The notes beneath the pieces are model-generated. The model saw nothing but the letters and a program-made list of their open reading frames with translations, made no database searches and had not been told where the DNA came from. The translations under genes were made by a program, and so were the position numbers. Positions 1 to 5,107 of a stretch of DNA of 22,888 nucleotides are shown here, one piece after another; within the stretch, counting starts at the first letter, position 1, and each line of letters starts with the position of its first letter. The stretch is from positions 1 through 22,888 of the IMG/VR virus record IMGVR_UViG_3300034375_008445. One strand, given 5' to 3'. This stretch comes from a virus.

Positions 1-587
1 ACTCCCCAATCATTAGCCATTCCATTACCAGCAGAAATCTCAATACACTCTTGGCCAAGTGAAGGGTTAATATATTGATATTTTATTGGAGTATTATTGG
101 TCTTTATTGATAGTGACATAGTTTCTTTGTCACTCAGTGACATAGTTTTAATGTCACCCTGCGACATATCTTTAATGTCACCCTGTGACATAGTTTTAAT
201 GTCTTCAACCTTAAAGCTCGGTTTAGATTTAGCTTTGCTCTTATATCGTTTGATCTTAGTTGGCTGATATTCTTGAATGATCTTAATGTTCACTTTGACC
301 GGTGGCGCTGTTCTCTTGGTCGCTTTAAAAACATCTCGCTCAATAAGATTAAGTTTCTCAAGTTGAGCAATGGCTTTTGTCACTGTTGCCTGAGTTGTTC
401 CGCAAAGATCAGCAAGATCTCTCTGTGAAACAACCTTAAAACCGGTTGAGCTTTTCCAAGTCGACCAATCAACTCGGCTCAAGATGCCAATCAAGACAAG
501 CTTTGCTGAAGCTGTTAAATCTCTTCTTCTCATTACTTGCTGGCTTAACTCATCCTTTAGAGCAAGGCCATTCTTCTGTGTAGTCAT
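1..587 (-). CDS. Replication initiator, lambda O-like winged-helix protein (partial, runs off left edge)
   Basis: The frame is open from an ATG at 587 to the window edge, giving 195 codons. AGGGAG at 595-600 (minus strand) lies 7 nt upstream of the ATG. Residues about 22-85 read as a winged helix-turn-helix: LTASAKLVLIGILSRV, then SQRDLADLCGTTQATVTKAI as the recognition part, then QLEKLNLIERDVF as the wing. This is the N-terminal DNA-binding fold of phage replication initiators such as lambda O and of RepA-like plasmid proteins. A basic stretch (IKRYKSKAKSK) follows, then a four-fold 8-residue repeat (DIKTMSQG-like) encoded by the iteron array. The C-terminal part, expected to contact a helicase or its loader, lies outside the window. 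The role as initiator is inferred from the fold plus the embedded repeats; a plain transcription regulator is the alternative. It is divergent from the early operon. Confidence 0.75.
   Translation of the reverse strand, partial: MTTQKNGLALKDELSQQVMRRRDLTASAKLVLIGILSRVDWSTWKSSTGFKVVSQRDLADLCGTTQATVTKAIAQLEKLNLIERDVFKATKRTAPPVKVNIKIIQEYQPTKIKRYKSKAKSKPSFKVEDIKTMSQGDIKDMSQGDIKTMSLSDKETMSLSIKTNNTPIKYQYINPSLGQECIEISAGNGMANDWG
61..205. other. Candidate phage replication origin (iterons plus AT-rich element)
   Basis: The iteron array at 113-205 is directly followed, in the sense of the initiator gene, by an AT-rich stretch at about 61-112 (roughly three quarters A+T, with runs such as TTAATATATTGATATTTTATT). 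Lambda ori has the same order: iterons within O, then an AT-rich unwinding element further along the gene. That this is an origin is an inference from layout; nothing in the sequence alone proves replication starts here. Confidence 0.55.
113..205 (-). repeat. Four tandem 24-bp palindromic iterons inside the initiator gene
   Basis: Four units start at 113, 137, 161 and 185, an exact 24-bp period. Each 21-bp core reads GTGACAT, seven bases, ATGTCAC, an inverted repeat. Units 2 and 4 are nearly identical; unit 1 has TTGTCAC in the right arm, unit 3 begins GCGACAT, and unit 4 ends ATGTCTT. Three-base gaps (tca, cct, cct) separate the cores. Because 24 is a multiple of 3, the array stays in frame as an 8-residue peptide repeat. 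The arrangement resembles the four iterons of lambda ori within gene O, so I infer binding sites for the initiator. Confidence 0.85.
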
Positions 588-646
588 GTCAGTTCTCCCT
601 TGTTGGATATATAGGTTAAAACAGTATCTAACATATTTTTTCTAAT

Positions 647-688
647 TTGACATCAATTTTATTTGACATCAAGTTTTTTTGACATTAA
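647..688 (+). repeat. Three spaced TTTGACATYAA repeats, likely operators
   Basis: TTTGACATCAA occurs at 647-657 and 662-672, and TTTGACATTAA at 678-688, with starts 15 and 16 bp apart. Each contains TTGA-CA-TCAA, a short imperfect palindrome suited to a dimeric repressor. They sit between two divergent genes, and the third overlaps the -35 box of the plus-strand promoter. They share TGACAT with the iterons at 113-205, so the initiator could bind here too. The three-site arrangement recalls lambda-type operators. Confidence 0.6.
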
Positions 689-706
689 GTTGATGAAGTG
701 TTAAAT
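679..706 (+). promoter_or_regulatory. Sigma-70-type promoter of the early operon
   Basis: A perfect -35 hexamer TTGACA lies at 679-684. Sixteen bases later is TTAAAT at 701-706, which matches TATAAT at 4 of 6 positions. Transcription would start near 712-714, leaving a leader of about 20 nt before the ATG at 734, with AAGGAG at 723-728. The third TTTGACATYAA repeat covers the -35 box, so binding there should repress transcription. No equally convincing promoter was found for the divergent minus-strand gene. Confidence 0.6.
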
Positions 707-733
707 AATTAACCTGTTAGACAAGGAGACAAT

Positions 734-934
734 ATGAAGTCAACAGCAAGAACAAGGTTGAAAGAATCAATCAAGTTAAAGGCACTCGCTGAGAGAGCTG
801 ACATTGATCCAGCATCTTTATCTCGTATCATTCACAATCGACAAAACTTAAGTCCTGAACTTGCTCAGAAGCTTGCTGATTGCGCTAATCAGCTAACAGG
901 CAGTGAACAATTTAAACCAACTGATTTTCTATAA
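734..934 (+). CDS. Cro/YdaS-like helix-turn-helix repressor, 66 aa
   Basis: This is a small basic protein. An HTH is visible at about residues 16-48: LKALAERADI, a turn, DPASLSRIIHNR as the recognition helix, then a supporting helix SPELAQKLADCAN. The size and the C-terminal tail (GSEQFKPTDFL) resemble phage Cro and YdaS-type regulators. AAGGAG at 723-728 supports the ATG at 734. It is the first gene of the early operon, directly behind three operator-like repeats, so autoregulation and control of the divergent initiator gene are the likely jobs. The fold is clear; the binding site is inferred. The next gene starts 12 nt after the stop. Confidence 0.8.
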   Translation: MKSTARTRLKESIKLKALAERADIDPASLSRIIHNRQNLSPELAQKLADCANQLTGSEQFKPTDFL

Positions 935-946
935 GGACCAACTGAC

Positions 947-1123
947 ATGGATACTAAGACACTATCAATCGCAATGCGAATCGAATTACACCGCGCCAAG
1001 TTTGCTGACATCTATAACGCTGAGAATGACGACCAAGAGCAAGAGCAAGATGACGTTGCTCAATACGAAGAAGAACTCAATGCAGAACTCGACAAAGAAG
1101 CTGCTCAATCACTAAACAACTAA
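947..1123 (+). CDS. Small acidic protein, 58 aa, unknown function
   Basis: It begins MDTKTLSIAMRIELHRAKF and is followed by a very acidic, Gln- and Glu-rich stretch (NDDQEQEQDDVAQYEEELN). It looks wholly helical, with a basic amphipathic first third and an acidic second part. AAGGA at 933-937 lies 9 nt upstream of the ATG. The gene is 12 nt behind the repressor and 16 nt before the next gene, so it belongs to the early operon. I do not recognise it. Its size, charge and position fit the small accessory proteins of early phage operons, but no function can be read from it. An overlapping frame from 903 has no comparable start signal and was not called. Confidence 0.65.
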   Translation: MDTKTLSIAMRIELHRAKFADIYNAENDDQEQEQDDVAQYEEELNAELDKEAAQSLNN

Positions 1124-1343
1124 TCAAAGGAATACTGACATGACTCCAGACAAAAAACTCGCTCTAATTTGTGCCCTTCTTAATGATGAAAAGCTTAATA
1201 AAATCCAAAACAAGCTTTGGACTAAGCTTTGGGAAGCTCCACACAATTTTTGTTCTGACGAATGGAAACTTTTAACAGCTATTAAAAACGAAATCTTAAG
1301 AAGAAACTAATCAAAGGAAACACTGACATGACTCCAGACAAAA
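1118..1343 (+). repeat. Direct repeat of a translation-start region (1118-1155 and 1305-1343)
   Basis: The two copies, 187-188 bp apart, each run from the stop codon of one gene into the first codons of the next: AACTAATCAAAGGAA, a short variable part (TA or ACA), then CTGACATGACTCCAGACAAA. They differ by about one indel and one or two substitutions over some 38 bp. Each carries a stop, an SD (AAAGGA) and ATG ACT CCA GAC AAA. This suggests a duplicated cassette whose downstream coding part was later replaced or diverged. Confidence 0.85.
1140..1310 (+). CDS. Small hypothetical protein, 56 aa
   Basis: It begins MTPDKKLALICALLNDEKL and ends EILRRN, and appears helical throughout. Two Trp (LWTKLWEAP) and two Cys are present. 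AAAGGA at 1126-1131 provides a ribosome site. The first five residues (MTPDK) and the whole upstream leader are duplicated in front of the next gene (1328), so the two genes share a copied translation start, although the proteins diverge afterwards. It is part of the early operon. The function is unknown; the open frame, spacing and SD are the only support. Confidence 0.6.
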   Translation: MTPDKKLALICALLNDEKLNKIQNKLWTKLWEAPHNFCSDEWKLLTAIKNEILRRN

Positions 1344-1627
1344 CAATCAAAGACGATCTAATCGTTGGATGCTTCGCTTTACTTTTAATCATTCCGGTCA
1401 TTTGGGTGGCAATCTCTCATGGTCAATTTGGATATGCTCCAGCTGATGAGTGTGCCAACATTATCAAGGATGGCATGAGCTACACTAAGAAAAAATACTT
1501 AATTAATGCCAAGCCAACCTATCCAAACATTCGTTCTTGGTGTGAGAAGAACCTTGATGATTGGAGACCAAAGGTAAGAAAAGCAATAAACTACAAAGAA
1601 CCACCACATCAAAACTATCACTACTAA
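1328..1627 (+). CDS. Single-span membrane protein, 99 aa, unknown function
   Basis: A charged N-terminus (MTPDKTIKDD) precedes one strong hydrophobic segment at about residues 11-29 (LIVGCFALLLIIPVIWVAI). A polar tail of about 70 residues follows, with two Cys (DECANI and RSWCEKN) and many Lys and Tyr. The expected topology is a short cytoplasmic end, one inner-membrane span, and a periplasmic or outer tail that could form a disulfide. AAAGGAAA at 1313-1320 is the SD. It is in the early operon, ahead of the recT-like gene. Early phage membrane proteins of this kind can act in superinfection exclusion or other host takeover, but that is speculation here; no family is recognised. Confidence 0.7.
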   Translation: MTPDKTIKDDLIVGCFALLLIIPVIWVAISHGQFGYAPADECANIIKDGMSYTKKKYLINAKPTYPNIRSWCEKNLDDWRPKVRKAINYKEPPHQNYHY

Positions 1628-1653
1628 TCAAAACAACTCAGGGAGAAAACACT

Positions 1654-2751
1654 ATGTATAAATCAATCTATATTCCAAAAGACATCAACGAAGCCATTCA
1701 AATCGCTCAACTACTCGACAACAACAGCGCTCAAGATCTTGTCCGTTGTCATGCTGCCTTTGGTCATCACTTCAATGGCGATATTGGTCTTGTTCAAACT
1801 CAAAGCTTTTGTCTGCGCGGTAAGCCCTCACTTAATGCTGATGCTATGGCAGGTATTTGTCGCAACTCTGGCTTGGTCCGCTTCATGCGAATCTCATCTT
1901 GGACCGCTCAACAATGTACGATGGAGTTTGCTCGCACAGATGAACCGGCTGACATTGTCCATACTTTCGTTTATACAATCGAGATGGCTCAAGCTCAAGG
2001 ACTTACAAACAATCGAAATTGGCGACAAATGCCCTTGCAGATGTTGCGCTCTCGTGTCTTGACTATGGGCCTTCGTGCTGTGTTCCCGGATGCTGTTAGC
2101 GGTATTTACTCAGCGGATGAGATTGCAGACAACACAAAGATGAGTGATGATGAACGAGCACAGATCAGCGCTGACTCACTCGGTGAAGAGATTCGTCCAC
2201 CAGCACCACAACAGCAAGCGCCACAACGACAAGCGCCAAAGCAAGCTCCAAAGCAACCAGCACCAAAGCAAGAAGCACCAAAAAAAACTGAAGTGAAAAC
2301 AGTTTGGTCCTTTGGGAGTGAGCAAGAGTTTTGGGAAGTGATTGACGAGCACAACATTTCAAGAGAGGAAGCTCAAGGTCGCTTGAATCGTCAAAAGCTT
2401 GATCCTGCTGACATGAATCCTGAAGAGTTGGAAGATGCTTTCTACAGCTTTATCAAACATGATGTCTTGAGACGAGCTTGGACTGATCTTCAAGATTGGT
2501 GGAAGCATGACAATGATGAAGCTGTTCAAGGTGTTCATGCTGGCTTTGTTGCTCAATATCCTGTACTTGCTGATTGTCCGCCAAACATCTATGGCCCGCG
2601 AATTAATGAGCCTGCTTATGCTGAGCTAGTCACTGAATTGAATCGAGTACCGGAGCAATACATGAATGAAGCAAAGAAGCTTCTCACCTATATGAAGAAG
2701 AATGATTGGAGCAAGGTCAATGAGTTCTTTGATCTATGCTTCAATGACTAA
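1654..2751 (+). CDS. RecT-type single-strand annealing protein, 365 aa
   Basis: Residues about 1-165 follow the RecT pattern. There is a segment of the type GKPSLNADAMAGICRNSGL, where RecT proteins have G-x-P-x-L-x-x-x-x-M and a following SG. Then come EMAQAQGL, where the family has a mid-domain acidic/AGL segment, and QMPLQMLRSRVLTMGLRAVF with PDAVSGIYSADE, matching the P-x-x-M-L-R-x-R ... FPD ... G-x-Y-x-x-E signature. Such proteins anneal complementary strands in phage recombination and replication. A Pro/Gln/Lys-rich linker spans about 180-213. A helical C-terminal part of about 150 residues (SREEAQGRLNRQ, LRRAWTDLQDWW) follows, which I do not recognise. GGGAGA at 1641-1646 supports the ATG at 1654 over an in-frame TTG at 1561 inside the previous gene. 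No partner exonuclease is in the window. The 3' end overlaps the convergent deaminase gene by 18 bp. Confidence 0.75.
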   Translation: MYKSIYIPKDINEAIQIAQLLDNNSAQDLVRCHAAFGHHFNGDIGLVQTQSFCLRGKPSLNADAMAGICRNSGLVRFMRISSWTAQQCTMEFARTDEPADIVHTFVYTIEMAQAQGLTNNRNWRQMPLQMLRSRVLTMGLRAVFPDAVSGIYSADEIADNTKMSDDERAQISADSLGEEIRPPAPQQQAPQRQAPKQAPKQPAPKQEAPKKTEVKTVWSFGSEQEFWEVIDEHNISREEAQGRLNRQKLDPADMNPEELEDAFYSFIKHDVLRRAWTDLQDWWKHDNDEAVQGVHAGFVAQYPVLADCPPNIYGPRINEPAYAELVTELNRVPEQYMNEAKKLLTYMKKNDWSKVNEFFDLCFND

Positions 2752-3180
2752 AGTCTCAACTTGATTCTCTTTGAGATAGTGAAGACCAGCGCCACCTATA
2801 TTTGGTGAATATACTCTGACTATTCCGCTGTGATGAATGGCCTTTGCACACATAAGGCAAGGATCACAGTTTACAATGAGCCACTTCCCAAGAGTAGAAT
2901 TGCCGGTCCTTGTAGCGTTGAGGATAGCGTTCATTTCAGCATGGTGGCATCCAATATCGTTTTGAGTTCCGCTGACAATGTGATCAGTGATTCGCTTGCA
3001 AGTTGAGCCACCACAAAGCGCCTTAGTCGATCCTCTTGGTGTTCCATTGTAGCCTTCGCTTATGATCACGTTTGTTGAAGGATCAACGATTACAGCGCCC
3101 ACTTTCCTTCTTGGACAAGGAGAGCTTGACGCTATGAGGTCACATTGCTTGATTCTTACTTGAAGGTGTTTAGCCTTCAT
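2734..3180 (-). CDS. Deoxycytidylate (dCMP) deaminase, 148 aa
   Basis: It would convert dCMP to dUMP in the cytoplasm, feeding thymidylate synthesis for phage DNA. The zinc-dependent cytidine deaminase signature is complete. HAEMNAI at residues 80-86 supplies the zinc His and the proton-shuttle Glu, and CDPCLMC at 105-111 supplies the two Cys of P-C-x-x-C. A CGGSTCKR motif upstream (56-63) with a following His matches the extra metal site usual in dCMP deaminases. Length is normal for the family. The ATG at 3180 is chosen over a TTG at 3195, as both lie within the upstream gene, which ends at 3170; the SD is weak, suggesting coupling. It is the last gene of the late operon, an unusual place for a nucleotide enzyme. 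Confidence 0.92.
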   Translation of the reverse strand: MKAKHLQVRIKQCDLIASSSPCPRRKVGAVIVDPSTNVIISEGYNGTPRGSTKALCGGSTCKRITDHIVSGTQNDIGCHHAEMNAILNATRTGNSTLGKWLIVNCDPCLMCAKAIHHSGIVRVYSPNIGGAGLHYLKENQVETLVIEA

Positions 3181-3472
3181 AAGTACCACTAGCAAAGCTC
3201 ATGGGAGTGTCGACAAACTTAAGGTTTTTTTTTCCAAGGAGCAATCTCATTTGAGCTTCAAGCCTAGCATTTGACTCCATGAGTTGATTGAGCTTGGTAT
3301 TAATATCATTCAACTGACTATCCACTTGAACACTCTTTGTTTCAAGCGTTGCGATCTGTTGCTTCATCCGACCAAGCTCTTCTGACTTTTGAGCCTTGTC
3401 TTTGGTGGTCGAGTACCAAAAAGCAGCTAAGGCTAAGAGTTGACCAACATCTATCGGATTCATGCTGTCCAT
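3170..3472 (-). CDS. N-terminally anchored coiled-coil protein, 100 aa
   Basis: A short hydrophobic segment (VGQLLALAAFWYS, about residues 9-21) is followed by a long polar helix at about 25-80 with heptad-like spacing (ELGRMKQQIATLETK, LNDINTKLNQLMESNARLEA). It should be a membrane-attached coiled coil. GGAAG lies just before the ATG at 3472, which starts 2 nt after the preceding stop; the end overlaps the deaminase start. It is one of three small membrane or coiled-coil genes behind the fibre module. A lysis-related role (spanin or holin accessory, by analogy with XhlA or Rz) is possible but rests on topology only. A run of nine A on the coding strand near 3224-3232 is a potential slippage spot, but both alternative frames close quickly. 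Confidence 0.65.
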   Translation of the reverse strand: MDSMNPIDVGQLLALAAFWYSTTKDKAQKSEELGRMKQQIATLETKSVQVDSQLNDINTKLNQLMESNARLEAQMRLLLGKKNLKFVDTPMSFASGTYEG

Positions 3473-3474
3473 AA

Positions 3475-3927
3475 TTACTTCCCTATGAAAAAGAGTGTTG
3501 TTGCTGAAGCTGACACAATAGCAAGACCACCGGCAACATATAAAAGTATTTTATTATACTTTTCCGCTTCGCTCAATGCTGTTTCAGTTTGCTTCAATCT
3601 GTGCTCATAAGCTTGGATCAATTCAACCTGACTAGACTCACGATTTATCGCAATGTCCAACTGAGTCTTCATTCCATGCATACACTCTTTGACAGACTCT
3701 TCAATCGCCCATTGACAAAGATCTGTTGAGCTTTCAAGCGCTCCCTTAAGTCTCACAAAGTCATAAACTGACAAGGCCATCTTGATCGTTTTGATCTCAT
3801 CACCTGGCTTCAGCTTCTCACCTTGAATGATCGGAATACCTTTTCCAAGCCAAATTGAAGTTGGTGGTATATCACTTAACGGAGCGATTGGAGTGAGGAA
3901 GACAATTATGCTTAAAAAAAAACTCAT
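3475..3927 (-). CDS. Small exported or membrane protein with terminal hydrophobic segments, 150 aa
   Basis: The N-terminus (MSFFLSIIVFLTPIAPLS) looks like a signal peptide or anchor. The middle, about residues 85-125, is a charged helix (QVELIQAYEHRLKQTETALS). The C-terminus is a clear membrane span (ILLYVAGGLAIVSASATTLFFI) ending in GK. An exported, C-terminally anchored coiled coil resembles a unimolecular spanin, but the N-terminal lipobox Cys expected of one is absent, so the assignment stays open. GAGGAT at 3934-3939 is the SD, and the gap from the previous stop is 3 nt. Nine consecutive T follow ATGAG at the start of the coding strand, a possible slippage site for polymerase or sequencing. 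The function is unproven. Confidence 0.65.
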   Translation of the reverse strand: MSFFLSIIVFLTPIAPLSDIPPTSIWLGKGIPIIQGEKLKPGDEIKTIKMALSVYDFVRLKGALESSTDLCQWAIEESVKECMHGMKTQLDIAINRESSQVELIQAYEHRLKQTETALSEAEKYNKILLYVAGGLAIVSASATTLFFIGK

Positions 3928-3930
3928 CGC

Positions 3931-4227
3931 TTAATCCTCACAAGTGATCGCTTTGAAGTTCTCAAGCGCTTTCCTTGTCTGATCATCACAGACTTTTTGA
4001 CAATCAATAACAGCATCCCCAACTTTGGTGATCTTGCACTCGGTAAGCTTTTGATTCAGCTTCAGCGCTTTCTCTGTCGCTTCATGCTCTTTGACAATAT
4101 AGTCAGCACAAACGACCGCTGGATCTTGGTGGCCAAACATATAGCCAACGACCAAAGCCAAGACGATACAAGCGCAAGCGATGACATAGGGAATTTGATC
4201 TCGGTTTGTTAATAGTTGTTCAATCAT
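3931..4227 (-). CDS. Rz-like single-span membrane protein, 98 aa
   Basis: From ATG 4227 the protein starts MIEQLLTNRDQ, then one strong span at about 12-32 (IPYVIACACIVLALVVGYMF), then a periplasm-facing helical tail rich in Lys, Glu and Cys (EHEATEKALKLNQKLTEC, DCQKVCDDQTRKALENF). This N-in, C-out topology with a helical tail is that of an inner-membrane spanin (Rz) or a small holin-accessory protein. Five Cys in the tail could form disulfides. The start is uncertain: ATGs at 4260 and 4287 lie inside the upstream gene and would put a charged stretch before the span; none has a good SD. The 4227 start is 4 nt after the previous stop, so coupling is plausible. Confidence 0.6.
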   Translation of the reverse strand: MIEQLLTNRDQIPYVIACACIVLALVVGYMFGHQDPAVVCADYIVKEHEATEKALKLNQKLTECKITKVGDAVIDCQKVCDDQTRKALENFKAITCED

Positions 4228-4231
4228 TATT

Positions 4232-4687
4232 TTAATTCGGTATTTCGTAGATTCTGACATGAGGTAAGGGAGTATAAGTACCATCATAATTAGGAGAGCC
4301 GGATAAATTACTAATTCTAGGATAAATTGTGATTGTATTAGTAATGTCCGAAGATCTTAATAAAAGAGAACAAGAACCGCGACTCAGTTGTGTATTACTT
4401 GCATTGCTCATCCTTCCGCGATTCCCTAAATTGTTTGTTCCATCATACCACCACCAGATCGCTTCATAGCTTGCGCTTGTGGTCGAGTATTGACACATAC
4501 AATTAGCTTCTAATCTCCAACTCGATTGATCATGCAAAACAATATGACCCGACGCATTTATCACGGCAGTTGTATTTTTGGGAGTGTCATTAACTGTAAA
4601 AATTGTACCCACTGAAACGCTAGATAGTCCATTGAATACAAGCAAATCAACTCTCACATTTGACTTTGGTTTTGCTAAATATGTCAT
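4232..4687 (-). CDS. Fibre-associated beta-rich protein, 151 aa, paralogue of the 5108-5581 product
   Basis: This looks like a compact beta protein with many Ser, Thr, Asn and Trp. Its layout follows the 5108-5581 product: N-terminal MTYLAKPKSNVRVDLLVFNG against MSYRCKNPKSTVLIQLSADG, a central Trp-rich strand (YEAIWWWYDGTNNLG against ISAEWWNDTTSTKLG), and a C-terminal strand (HVRIYEIPN against FHLYIIEIDD). The start overlaps the previous stop as ATGA (4684-4687). Its position behind the tail fibre suggests a receptor-binding tip, chaperone or head/tail decoration protein, possibly a jelly roll. No family is recognised with certainty. Confidence 0.7.
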   Translation of the reverse strand: MTYLAKPKSNVRVDLLVFNGLSSVSVGTIFTVNDTPKNTTAVINASGHIVLHDQSSWRLEANCMCQYSTTSASYEAIWWWYDGTNNLGNRGRMSNASNTQLSRGSCSLLLRSSDITNTITIYPRISNLSGSPNYDGTYTPLPHVRIYEIPN

Positions 4688-5097
4688 ATTATCACTCCAG
4701 CAAATTGATCTAATCCGTTGATATTTCGAAAGCCGTTCAGGTGATAAATTACTTTTGTGTCAGTGACTAGCTCGTTAGTATCTCGATGCACTCCCCAAGC
4801 ATTATCGTCACCTTTTGCATATGCATTGTATAAATGACTGCCTGTGTATTCAGAGTACTTATAACCATACGCAAAAGCGTTAATTGTCGGAGTTGCATTT
4901 GTTGCTAAATCACAAGTTGCAGTTGATGCATAATGATTACAAACGACAGTATTATTAACAATAGAGCAAGCTTGATTCGCACTGTCCCACGAAAAAGTAT
5001 AGCTCCCACCGGTAGTTATGTAAGGAAGAGCTGTTGAAGCTGTGGCTAAATATGCGCTAAAAACTACCCCCCCTCCTTCGCTCGGATCATAACTCAT
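4684..5097 (-). CDS. Fibre-associated protein, C1q-like start, 137 aa
   Basis: The ATG at 5097 follows a perfect AGGAGG (5104-5109 region, overlapping the TAG of the upstream gene), so it is preferred over an upstream in-frame start at 5124. The protein begins MSYDPSEGGGVVFSAYLATA; VVFSAYL resembles the first strand of C1q-like jelly rolls (V-x-F-S-A). It then has a Cys-containing beta region (ACSIVNNTVVCNHYASTATC) and an aromatic, Gly-rich second half (YGYKYSEYTGSHLYNAYAKG). It lies between two paralogous genes of the fibre module. A role at the tip of a tail fibre in host binding is plausible. The C1q comparison is weak beyond the first strand. Confidence 0.65.
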   Translation of the reverse strand: MSYDPSEGGGVVFSAYLATASTALPYITTGGSYTFSWDSANQACSIVNNTVVCNHYASTATCDLATNATPTINAFAYGYKYSEYTGSHLYNAYAKGDDNAWGVHRDTNELVTDTKVIYHLNGFRNINGLDQFAGVII

Positions 5098-5107
5098 AAA
5101 GCGCCTC

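Noticed and set aside
113-205. Possible CRISPR array or minisatellite
   Set aside because: The 24-bp units are contiguous with only 3-bp gaps, have no unique spacers, and stay in frame within a protein gene; iterons explain them better.
588-733. A specific promoter for the minus-strand initiator gene
   Set aside because: Several TTGATG and TATATA-like hexamers exist in this AT-rich gap, but none has both boxes at proper spacing, so none was listed.
903-1115. Alternative 70-residue frame overlapping the repressor end
   Set aside because: It overlaps both neighbours and has no convincing SD; the 947-1123 frame has one and fits the operon spacing.
1561-1653. Longer N-terminus for the recT-like protein from a TTG at 1561
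   Set aside because: It overlaps the end of the 99-residue gene and has no SD, whereas ATG 1654 has GGGAGA at good spacing.
2106-2362. Cys-rich and hydrophobic reading frames on the minus strand
   Set aside because: They are the antisense of the Pro/Gln/Lys-rich linker codons of the recT-like gene; no SD, and composition is dictated by the other strand.
2752-2778. Hairpin TCTCAA/TTGAGA as a terminator between the operons
   Set aside because: The stem is six mostly A-T pairs with an 11-nt loop and no following T-run; too weak to call.
3224-3232. A-run in the 3170-3472 gene as a second programmed frameshift site
   Set aside because: A slippery A-AAA-AAC is present, but the -1 frame stops within two codons, and the frame of the downstream deaminase is closed by a TGA just before its start.
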